From NCBI GenBank assembly GCA_029261305.1, contig JAJDBO010000382.1, positions 1-13,014 on the forward strand: a stretch of 13,014 bases of DNA, written 5' to 3'. The notes under the pieces are model-generated. The model was not told the DNA's origin. It did no database searches and saw only the letters and a list, made by a program, of their open reading frames with translations. Origin of the DNA: Nitrospirales bacterium. GTDB lineage: Bacteria > Nitrospirota > Nitrospiria > Nitrospirales > UBA8639. The position numbers and the translations under genes were made by a program. Positions 1 to 6,454 of the stretch are shown here, in pieces (the first letter of the stretch is position 1; each line of letters opens with the position of its first letter).

Positions 1-444
1 ATCATATCCGGCAAAGACTGGGACGACCGCCCCAGTTCCCGCTAACGCCGCAGGCGCGTTTTCTTTCATGAGTTTGGATAGGGCCCGGAGTTTCCCTTCA
101 AAACTGAGATCTTGAAGCTGACTTCGTCGAAAATATTTGAAAGAATGTTCAAGGACTCTGGCCATTTCAAATGCGGTGGCTGGAACTCCAGCAATCGCCA
201 TTACGCAATAGCGATCAATCTCCAGTACTTTATCCGTGCGATCATACATGATCATGTTGCCTGCAGTCGCCCGACGATCACCAGCGACAAGTACACCATC
301 ACGATATTTCACGGCTAATACTGTGGTGCCCTGGGTTATGGGGGGTAGCGCGCCTTGTCCATGATCACTGAACTTCGGTATTGGAATGTCGAATTGATAG
401 CCTTGGTCTTTTAAGAGTTGAAAGAAATCGCCTTGAAAACCCAT
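1..444 (-). CDS. prcB: 20S proteasome beta subunit PrcB (C-terminal part beyond the left edge)
   Basis: Encodes the proteolytic beta subunit of a bacterial 20S proteasome, which degrades UBact/Pup-tagged proteins in the cytoplasm. The first 148 residues are visible and the frame stays open to base 1. Residues 1-39 form a propeptide, and autocleavage is expected in GTTVLAV between Gly39 and Thr40. Counting Thr40 as mature Thr1, the conserved catalytic partners fall exactly in register: Asp17 (AGDRRATAG, residues 54-62) and Lys33 (RTDKV). Further family blocks are VMAIAGVPATAFEMAR and, at the edge, a PVFAGYD stretch like the LLAGYD of actinobacterial PrcB. The ATG lies 5 bases after the ubact stop, and a purine-rich AGGGGAA overlapping that stop can serve as ribosome binding site, so the two genes are probably translationally coupled. 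The alpha subunit gene prcA is expected just beyond the window. Identity is confident; only the C-terminus is unseen. Confidence 0.95.
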   Translation of the reverse strand, partial: MGFQGDFFQLLKDQGYQFDIPIPKFSDHGQGALPPITQGTTVLAVKYRDGVLVAGDRRATAGNMIMYDRTDKVLEIDRYCVMAIAGVPATAFEMARVLEHSFKYFRRSQLQDLSFEGKLRALSKLMKENAPAALAGTGAVVPVFAGYD

Positions 445-449
445 CGTGT

Positions 450-686
450 TTATTCCCCTGTGCGTTGTCGATAGCGTTCAGCTTGTTTGGGATCAACTTT
501 TCTCATGCGTTTGAGTAAGTTGTCTCGACTTGGAGATCCCGGTTCTGGTTTGCGAGGCCCCGCCTCATCATCTTTCGGTCCAGGCGGTTTTGGAATGGGA
601 TCAAGCGGTCGTTCTCGTCGTTCATATTGAAGGGGCAAGTGAGCCCCCGGTGTTTCGATCATATAATAAGAAGTCAATGATTTCAT
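450..686 (-). CDS. ubact: UBact, Pup-like ubiquitin-like protein modifier
   Basis: A 78-residue protein modifier that becomes isopeptide-linked through its C-terminal Glu to substrate lysines and directs them to the Mpa-proteasome. The chain is short, highly charged and proline-rich (about residues 26-53), so it is probably disordered. A helical, basic C-terminal segment follows (DNLLKRMRKVDPKQAERYRQ, residues 55-74), comparable to the Pup region that docks on the Mpa coiled coil. It ends in Arg-Thr-Gly-Glu, the ending described for UBact proteins of Gram-negative bacteria, instead of the Gly-Gly-Gln of mycobacterial Pup. A C-terminal Glu needs no deamidation before ligation. The Met at 686 is chosen because a strong AAGGAGG sits 7 bases upstream; the internal Met at residue 9 has no such site. 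The gene lies between dop and prcB, the classical pup position. Seven lysines could themselves be modified. Naming it UBact rather than Pup rests on the ending and the likely lineage. Confidence 0.93.
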   Translation of the reverse strand: MKSLTSYYMIETPGAHLPLQYERRERPLDPIPKPPGPKDDEAGPRKPEPGSPSRDNLLKRMRKVDPKQAERYRQRTGE

Positions 687-693
687 GATTTAG

Positions 694-700
694 CCTCCTT
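694..700 (-). promoter_or_regulatory. Strong ribosome binding site of ubact
   Basis: On the minus strand the sequence reads AAGGAGG, a near-perfect anti-16S match, 7 bases before the ATG at 686. It fixes the ubact start. It is much stronger than the leaders of dop and mpa, which fits a tag needed in large molar excess over the enzymes translated from the same message. Confidence 0.8.
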
Positions 701-727
701 TACTTCAATGGCCAACACGTAAGACAT

Positions 728-2221
728 TTAGAGCACATCCGCGAGATGTTTGGCTTGATCAATCTTTTGCCATAGCCGCGCAACGTGAGCAGGATCAAAG
801 AGGTCAGACATATCTAATTGTTGGGGTTGAGTCAAACTTTTCAGATGAATGCGTTCCCATTGAATGGCCTGAATTTCCTTACGGAACTTTTTGACACACA
901 ATCCCCGAATGCCTGCTCTCGTGGTCGATGGTCCCTGAGATATGGCCTTTTGAATATCCTCATTGGTACAGAACCTCTGAGCTTTTCCCTCTTGTTCCAG
1001 GCCCAAGTATAACCCACGATCCATTTGAATATTATGATATTCCAAATCAAGACTCGCCAGCCAGGGGTCATTCCATTCTAAACGTTCATCCTGAGCGAAC
1101 GATTCCAACAGCCAATGTTTCGTGATCCAATCGATGCGTCCAATTAAATCGATGCGATTATTTTTTAGACGATCGAGGGTTGTTTCCCAATTTGTGAGAA
1201 TCCAGTCAGTATCGGCATTCTGCTTTACTATGGTTTGTTTGGCGGCTGCCAGATAGGCTGTCTGGATTTCTAGGGCCGTGAGGGTTATTCCAGACGTCAG
1301 GGGAATCAAGGCCTTGAGGTCTTGATCTTGGGAAATGGTTTTGATGGCGGCAATAGAATCTGCAAATTCAAACTGTGGGGCGGTGCCTTGAGCAATAAGT
1401 TCTAGGACAAGTTGTGTGGTACCCACTTTGAGCGCGGTGGCGAATTCACACATATTTGCATCACCGACGATGAGGTGAAGCCGACGATATTTTGTTCGAT
1501 CGGCATGCGGCTCATCGCGGGTATTGAGTATCGGGCGGTCGTGCATGGTATCAACACTGAGTTCGGTTTCCATGAAGTCAGCTCGTTGTGAGAGTTGATA
1601 CACCCCAGGCTCATATGAATGTTCCTGTGCTTCAATGCCGAGTTTTCCTGCACCCGCAAAAATCTGTCGCGTGACGAGGAAAGGGATCAGGCCCGCGCTC
1701 AATTGATCAAAAGGAATCGTCCTCGAAATCAGATAATTATCGTGGCACCCATAACTATGACCGTGTAAATCTGTGTTGTTTTTGTAGAGTTGGACTGACT
1801 GCGATCCAAACTTGGCATTTCGGGCATTGGCCGCCTGTTGAAGTATGCGTTCCCCTGCACGATCATGGGCAATGAGTTCATGAAGGGTGGAACATTCTGG
1901 CGTGGAATATTCCGGGTGCGTGTGATCATTATAGAATCGTGCGCCGTTGGTGAGGACCAGGTCGCTTTTCATTTCGTAAAACGAAAAAGGACGGTGGGCA
2001 TCCAGGGTGGCAAATTGTTCTTCTTCTACATCTTGCTGCAACCCGTGTACGCTGAATCCGCGTTGATCTTTGTGAGGATCTTCACCTTTGTAATCCCACG
2101 TTTGTTCAAACTTGTCAGACATATAAGCACGGACGAGTTCCATGGACTCGACCACCGGGTCAGACTCCGTTTGATCCTCTCGAATAATGCCGTATTCGGT
2201 TTCTATGCCAAATAGTCTCAT
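728..2221 (-). CDS. dop: Dop-like depupylase/deamidase (Pup ligase superfamily)
   Basis: A 497-residue member of the carboxylate-amine ligase-like PafA/Dop family. Dop removes the tag from substrates and, where the tag ends in Gln, deamidates it. Visible landmarks are: the N-terminal metal/ATP motif GIETEYG (5-11, acidic residues Glu7 and Glu9); NGARFYNDHTHPEYSTPE (92-109), with Asp99 at the position of the proposed Dop nucleophile; YKNNTDLHGHSYGCHDNYL (146-164); and NTRDEPHAD (233-241). It is called Dop rather than PafA because it has the Dop-loop signature WDYKGEDPHKDQRGF (42-56), absent from PafA, and the DH-HPEYS form of the active-site block. Its place between mpa and the tag gene is also the dop position in mycobacteria. 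The segment from that Trp to the NGAR motif is about 10 residues longer than I recall for M. tuberculosis Dop. SYGCH is a PafA-like detail. The leader before the ATG has no clear Shine-Dalgarno site, so coupling to mpa translation 25 bases upstream is plausible. Confidence 0.87.
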   Translation of the reverse strand: MRLFGIETEYGIIREDQTESDPVVESMELVRAYMSDKFEQTWDYKGEDPHKDQRGFSVHGLQQDVEEEQFATLDAHRPFSFYEMKSDLVLTNGARFYNDHTHPEYSTPECSTLHELIAHDRAGERILQQAANARNAKFGSQSVQLYKNNTDLHGHSYGCHDNYLISRTIPFDQLSAGLIPFLVTRQIFAGAGKLGIEAQEHSYEPGVYQLSQRADFMETELSVDTMHDRPILNTRDEPHADRTKYRRLHLIVGDANMCEFATALKVGTTQLVLELIAQGTAPQFEFADSIAAIKTISQDQDLKALIPLTSGITLTALEIQTAYLAAAKQTIVKQNADTDWILTNWETTLDRLKNNRIDLIGRIDWITKHWLLESFAQDERLEWNDPWLASLDLEYHNIQMDRGLYLGLEQEGKAQRFCTNEDIQKAISQGPSTTRAGIRGLCVKKFRKEIQAIQWERIHLKSLTQPQQLDMSDLFDPAHVARLWQKIDQAKHLADVL

Positions 2222-2246
2222 GGTAGATGAATGGGAGGTTGTCCTG

Positions 2247-3983
2247 CTAAATTATTGCGTGGTTGACCCGTTCTTCGGCCTTCCGTCCTTTACGGAAAGA
2301 GGAGACCCCAATCACCTGGTCCGGATGATGGTCCAGCAGCTTCAGCCATTCTTCCGCCGAATCATCAGGTGGAAGAATCTCTCCTTCGCGGAATTCATCA
2401 TCGATCGATTCTAGGACATCTTCGAGCGTGAGGCCATGGCCTCCCTTTTTAATCGTTCGTTCAATAGCCCGTTCTTTGGCCCGTCGAGCTAACGATGCCA
2501 AGATGGCTCCACTCAGAAGATCGCAGCGATAGAGGGTTTCATGCTTGCCATTTCGTAACCGAATACTCAGGACTCGTGTATCCTCAGATTTCTTAAACAC
2601 CTGATCGATGGTTTCTTCTATGATTGAGCTGCAGGCCTTGTTGGCATCCTTCCCATGTGTGGCCAAAAGTTCCTCAGAAAGTGGGAGATCAGGAGTCAGG
2701 TAGATTCGAAGAATATCTTGCGCTTCCTGTCGGTTTGGTCGTTGGACTTTAATTTTTCGATCGATTCGTCCTGGGCGAAGTACCGCCGGATCTATAAGGT
2801 CCGGCCGATTGGAGGCCACAATAACCACCACATCCTGAAGGGAATCCACGCCATCCAGTTCGGCACAAAACATTGGGACGAGGGTGTTTGAAATATTGTA
2901 GGAACGCATGGCGCGCCTTGTGCCTAAGATGGATTCAGCTTCATCAATGAACAGGAAGGGGAGTAGGCCTTCTTTTCTCTTTTCGCGTGCTTGGATGAAT
3001 AAGTCACGAACAATACGCTCGGATTCACCAACCCACATGTTTAAGACTTCCGGCCCTTTAACATGAAGAAAGGCACCACCGGTAATAGGGGGCAGTTGAT
3101 TCTTGGTGGAATCCTGCGAAGAGGTCGCGGCTTGATGCTGTGCCACTAGGTTCGCAAGACTCGATGCCGTGGCTTTGCCAATCAGGGTTTTTCCACACCC
3201 TGGAGGTCCATACAGAAGGAAGCCTTTGGGTTGAGTGAATTGAAAGGCCTCAAATGTATTGGCATGAAGCAATGGATATTCAATAGCTTTTCGAATCGCA
3301 TCAATGGCTTGTTGTTGTCCACCGATTTGTTCCCAGGTGACATCAGGAATTTCATCAAGGGTATGTTTTGTATTTTGGGTATTCTCAATTCGTTCAATGC
3401 CCAATCGGTGAGTTGGGTCGAGTCGTATCTCATCGCCAGGTTTGAGGGTCATGTCTTTAAGGCCTAGGGCCAGGTCAATGAGTTGCCCTGGTCGTCCAGC
3501 TTCAGAATCGAGTCGGACTCTGCCGTCCGAGAGCAATTCTTTGATTTTGACAATGGAACCATTTCGATCAAACCCCAATGTGCCAATAAGGGCATAGGCT
3601 TCATTCACCATCACCTGGGTCCCGATTTCAAGTTCGTCAGGATTAAGTTGGGGATCAATGTTGGCATAGAACTCACTCCCGCCGACCGATATACGAGCGA
3701 TGCCTTCAGCAGGTTTATCCAACAAGGTTCCGATACGATTGGCCGGAGCTGTGAGTTTTTCCACGACACTGTGGAGCTTTGTAATCTCCGCCTCACGTTC
3801 TTGTTGGGTCACCCCCTCCTGCAAGAGTTGGTGACGAATTTTATAGAGCAACTTTTGCTGGGGCGCATCTTCGGAAATGGTGGCCAGGCATTCATCGATC
3901 AGAACCAGTGGATCTGACTTTTCCGCTGGTTCTCGGAATGGTGGAGAATCCTCTGGAATGTGCGATGGTTTTCGATCACTCAT
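2247..3983 (-). CDS. mpa: Proteasome-associated AAA+ ATPase Mpa/ARC
   Basis: A 578-residue hexameric unfoldase that recognises the tag and threads tagged proteins into the 20S proteasome. Domains in order are: a disordered N-terminus (1-35), an alpha-helical coiled coil that would bind UBact (about 38-85), a double OB-fold interdomain (about 90-205), and one AAA+ module (about 210-480). Visible motifs are Walker A GPPGCGKT (259-266), Walker B FLFIDEAES (343-351, with Asp347 and Glu348), sensor 1 VASNRPD with Asn392, and the arginine-finger region LRPGRIDRK (402-410). The pore loop reads NMWVGESER (315-323), where actinobacteria have NKFVGETER. The chain ends in Asn-His-Ala-Ile-Ile and lacks the C-terminal Gly-Gln-Tyr-Leu with which mycobacterial Mpa opens the proteasome gate. 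It is the first gene of the operon, and its leader GGAAAAAAGACATT gives only a weak ribosome binding site. Identity is secure; the mode of proteasome docking is open. Confidence 0.95.
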   Translation of the reverse strand: MSDRKPSHIPEDSPPFREPAEKSDPLVLIDECLATISEDAPQQKLLYKIRHQLLQEGVTQQEREAEITKLHSVVEKLTAPANRIGTLLDKPAEGIARISVGGSEFYANIDPQLNPDELEIGTQVMVNEAYALIGTLGFDRNGSIVKIKELLSDGRVRLDSEAGRPGQLIDLALGLKDMTLKPGDEIRLDPTHRLGIERIENTQNTKHTLDEIPDVTWEQIGGQQQAIDAIRKAIEYPLLHANTFEAFQFTQPKGFLLYGPPGCGKTLIGKATASSLANLVAQHQAATSSQDSTKNQLPPITGGAFLHVKGPEVLNMWVGESERIVRDLFIQAREKRKEGLLPFLFIDEAESILGTRRAMRSYNISNTLVPMFCAELDGVDSLQDVVVIVASNRPDLIDPAVLRPGRIDRKIKVQRPNRQEAQDILRIYLTPDLPLSEELLATHGKDANKACSSIIEETIDQVFKKSEDTRVLSIRLRNGKHETLYRCDLLSGAILASLARRAKERAIERTIKKGGHGLTLEDVLESIDDEFREGEILPPDDSAEEWLKLLDHHPDQVIGVSSFRKGRKAEERVNHAII

Positions 3984-4139
3984 AATGTCTTTTTTCCAAT
4001 GTATATTGAAAGGGTTGTCTTCTTTCCTGGCACTTACTCTTTGTTATTGTACCCATACTCTCCCTTAAATCTACAAGAATCTGCTCAAATGGGTAGGAAC
4101 GGCTAAATTTTTAAAGAAACGCGTGAAAAGACCGATAAT
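3984..4139. promoter_or_regulatory. Divergent intergenic region between mpa and the histidine kinase
   Basis: These 156 bases separate two divergently read genes and must hold the promoters of the proteasome operon (minus strand) and the kinase gene (plus strand). For the operon, the best -10-like box is TACAAT on the minus strand (4046-4051). A poor -35-like TTGTAG (4071-4076) sits 19 bases away, a slightly long spacing. For the kinase, TTGTTA (4041-4046) and TTAAAT (4065-4070), 18 bases apart, are weak candidates that overlap the first pair. No clear operator palindrome or riboswitch-like structure was seen. The region is certain; the individual boxes are guesses. Confidence 0.35.
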
Positions 4140-6347
4140 TTGGCAAGAGACCATAACAGACAATTTTGTGAAAACGTTTTCATACGTAGATTAGGGACCG
4201 TTTTGAACGAAAACCCCTATTCCCACTTAGCGAATGCATTGCTTCACACCATCGTCGAAGCACAATCATGCTTTATCAAGGCTGAGAATATTAGTCAAAG
4301 TTTTGAAGGGGTATTAGATAGCCTCTTGCCCCTTACTCAAAGTGGGTATGGTTTTATCGGGGAGGTGCTACATGACGAAGAGGGTAAACCCTATCTACAA
4401 ACGCATGCGATCACCGATATTGCCTGGAATAAAGAAACACGGGCTCTCTATACCCAGTATGCTCCCAACATGAAGTTCACAAATTTAGATAATTTATTTG
4501 GTAACGTTATTACTTCAGGGAAACACGTCATTTCCAATAATCCAGCTACTGATTCTCGTCGAGGTGGGTTGCCTAAGGGGCATCCAGTCCTTAACGCATT
4601 TCTTGGAGTTCCCTTTTATGATGGAAATACACTTGTTGGAATGGCCGGGATTGCCAATCGGGCAGGTGGTTACGATGAAGATATCGTCACGTTTTTACAA
4701 CCGTTACTCGCATTTTGTGGAACAGTGCTTGCGGTCAATCAACACAAACAATCCAGTCGCCATGCAGTGATGGAACATCGGGAAAGCGAGGCCAAACTCC
4801 AAGCCATTTTGGATGGATCCTCCTCAATGATTTACACCAAAACAATTAATGGTGAATACATTAATATTAATCGTCGGTATGAAGAGTTATTCGAAGTGAC
4901 AAGGGAAGAGATTCAAGGAAAGACTGATTATGAAGTGTTTCCACCTCAGATTGCTAAAGAACTTCAGTTCAATGATCGAATGGTCCACGCCAGTCAGAGA
5001 AATCTCATTATGGAAGAGACCATGCCACAACATGATGGATTACATACCTATATTTCCAATAAGTTTCCCCTCTTTACTCAGGATGGGGTCCCGTATGGAA
5101 TCTGCGGAATTTCTACAGATATTACCGATAGAAAACGAGCAGAGCTAGCTCTTCAAGAAAGTGAAAGCCGATTTCGAACGATGGCCGATACCGCTCCTGT
5201 TCTCATTTGGATGTCGGATATAGAAAAAAAGTTCACTTTTGTGAACCAAAGGTGGATAGATTTTACCGGACGAACCTTTGACGAGGAATTAGGGGATGGT
5301 TGGACAGAACACATTCATCCTGATGATTGGCAAAGATGTTTGTCCATTTGTCTGGACGCCTTTCAAAGCCATCAGCCTTTTGAGTTGGAATTTCGGCTAA
5401 GGCATCAGGGCGGGGAATATCGTTGGATGGTTGATCGTGGTGTTCCACGGTTTGAATCTGATGGAAAGTTTCTTGGGTTTATTGGAACATGTATCGATAT
5501 TTCTCAACAAAAACATCTTGAACACGCCATTCGCAGATACAATCAGTCGCTGCTCGAAGATGTTGAGGAGCGTACGATTCGAATTCAGGAATTGGAACAA
5601 CGACGAATGCAAGTGGAGAAACTTGCCGCATTGTCACAATTTTCCGCCGGCATTGCCCATGAAATTAATAATCCTTTAGCGAGTATTCAACAATCACTTC
5701 AACTCGTGAAGCGCATTATCCCGATGGATCACCCTCGATCAAAATATGTCCAAAGGATCGACCAAGAAATTGATCGAATTGCTCATATCATAAGACAGAT
5801 GTACCAACTCTATCAGCCAAGGCATGAGAGTCCCCGGTTGATCAATTTAAACCAGGTGACGAAAGAGGCGAGCAATTTCATTGCAGGTCTCCATAAAAAT
5901 AAAGGCGTGGAAATACGACAGGAATTCATGAAAGATCTATACGATTTACCCCTTCCAGCGACTGAGTTGCATCAAATAGTCTGTAATATATTGCAAAATG
6001 CTTTTGATGCGGTTGGAGAAACAGGAATTGTTACTATTCAAACAGGACTTAATTTAGGGAAGGCCTGGATACGAGTTCAAGATAACGGGCCAGGAATTGA
6101 TCCAGAGACACTTACGCACATTTTTGAACCATTTTTCTCTACAAAGGTTAGTAGTCAGCGAAGCGGGATGGGTTTAGGTTTATCTGTATCTCAAAGTTTG
6201 GCTGAAGCCATGGGAGGAAAAATCCAGGTTGAGTCTTTACCTGATAAAGGCACGATCTTCACAATCGTGTTTTTCCTGCCAATTATTCCCAATTTTTACA
6301 ATCAAGAGGAAGTGGCGATTTCTTCACAAACGACCTTCATCTCCTAA
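4140..6347 (+). CDS. Soluble GAF-PAS-PAS sensor histidine kinase
   Basis: A 735-residue cytoplasmic two-component sensor kinase with no transmembrane segment or signal peptide. Domains in order are: GAF (about 45-200), PAS 1 (about 216-335, closing with the PAC-like GISTDITDRKRAE), PAS 2 (about 342-465, with FRLRHQGGEYRWMVDRG and GFIGTCIDISQQK), a coiled-coil linker (about 466-500), and HisKA with FSAGIAHEINNPLASI, where His507 is the predicted phospho-acceptor. The HATPase domain shows the N box (NILQNAFDAV, Asn620), G1 box DNGPGID (Asp648), F box FEPFFSTK and G2 box GMGLGLS (from Gly676). The H-box form HEINNPL is typical of NtrB/HPK4-like kinases. The start is uncertain: the frame opens at 4107, has no ATG or GTG before the GAF domain, and TTG 4140 is the first usable codon, with TTG 4203 as an alternative; neither has a strong ribosome binding site. 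No response regulator lies in the window, so the target is unknown. A link to the divergent proteasome operon is possible but unproven. Confidence 0.9.
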   Translation: MARDHNRQFCENVFIRRLGTVLNENPYSHLANALLHTIVEAQSCFIKAENISQSFEGVLDSLLPLTQSGYGFIGEVLHDEEGKPYLQTHAITDIAWNKETRALYTQYAPNMKFTNLDNLFGNVITSGKHVISNNPATDSRRGGLPKGHPVLNAFLGVPFYDGNTLVGMAGIANRAGGYDEDIVTFLQPLLAFCGTVLAVNQHKQSSRHAVMEHRESEAKLQAILDGSSSMIYTKTINGEYININRRYEELFEVTREEIQGKTDYEVFPPQIAKELQFNDRMVHASQRNLIMEETMPQHDGLHTYISNKFPLFTQDGVPYGICGISTDITDRKRAELALQESESRFRTMADTAPVLIWMSDIEKKFTFVNQRWIDFTGRTFDEELGDGWTEHIHPDDWQRCLSICLDAFQSHQPFELEFRLRHQGGEYRWMVDRGVPRFESDGKFLGFIGTCIDISQQKHLEHAIRRYNQSLLEDVEERTIRIQELEQRRMQVEKLAALSQFSAGIAHEINNPLASIQQSLQLVKRIIPMDHPRSKYVQRIDQEIDRIAHIIRQMYQLYQPRHESPRLINLNQVTKEASNFIAGLHKNKGVEIRQEFMKDLYDLPLPATELHQIVCNILQNAFDAVGETGIVTIQTGLNLGKAWIRVQDNGPGIDPETLTHIFEPFFSTKVSSQRSGMGLGLSVSQSLAEAMGGKIQVESLPDKGTIFTIVFFLPIIPNFYNQEEVAISSQTTFIS

Positions 6348-6359
6348 TCCTGTGATGAA

Positions 6360-6377
6360 GGGCAGGCATTCCTGTCC
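6360..6377 (+). terminator. Small hairpin after the kinase gene, possible terminator
   Basis: GGGCAGG (6360-6366) and CCTGTCC (6371-6377) pair over 7 positions, including one G-T, around a four-base CATT loop, 13 bases after the kinase stop. A T-rich stretch follows only after a gap (CCCTTTTTCC from about 6390), so it is not a textbook intrinsic terminator. The 107-base gap lies between convergent genes, where a terminator is expected, and nothing else was seen in it. Confidence 0.4.
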
Positions 6378-6454
6378 GTTACTATAATTCCCTTTTTCCA
6401 ACACACTCATACCTAGATTACCTCCAAGATTGTCTTCATTGTTTAGGTTCACCT

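Noticed and set aside
818..2215. Several plus-strand open frames of 60-125 codons opposite dop
   Set aside because: They lie antisense within a well-conserved gene, lack recognisable domains and have no ribosome binding sites, so they are chance frames.
728..2221. Annotating this gene as the ligase pafA
   Set aside because: The start FGIETEYG and SYGCH look PafA-like, but the WDY...DQRGF Dop loop, the DH-HPEYS block and the position between mpa and the tag gene favour Dop.
2218..2280. Alternative frame at the end of mpa that would overlap the dop start as ATGA
   Set aside because: That frame opens only after a TAA a short distance upstream and ends in an unrelated Pro-rich tail without GQYL, and no slippery site was seen, so a programmed frameshift is not supported.
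4028..4046. Sigma-54 promoter starting with TGGCAC before the kinase gene
   Set aside because: The TGGCAC half is perfect, but the following TTG lies two bases too far away and lacks the required GC at the -12 position.
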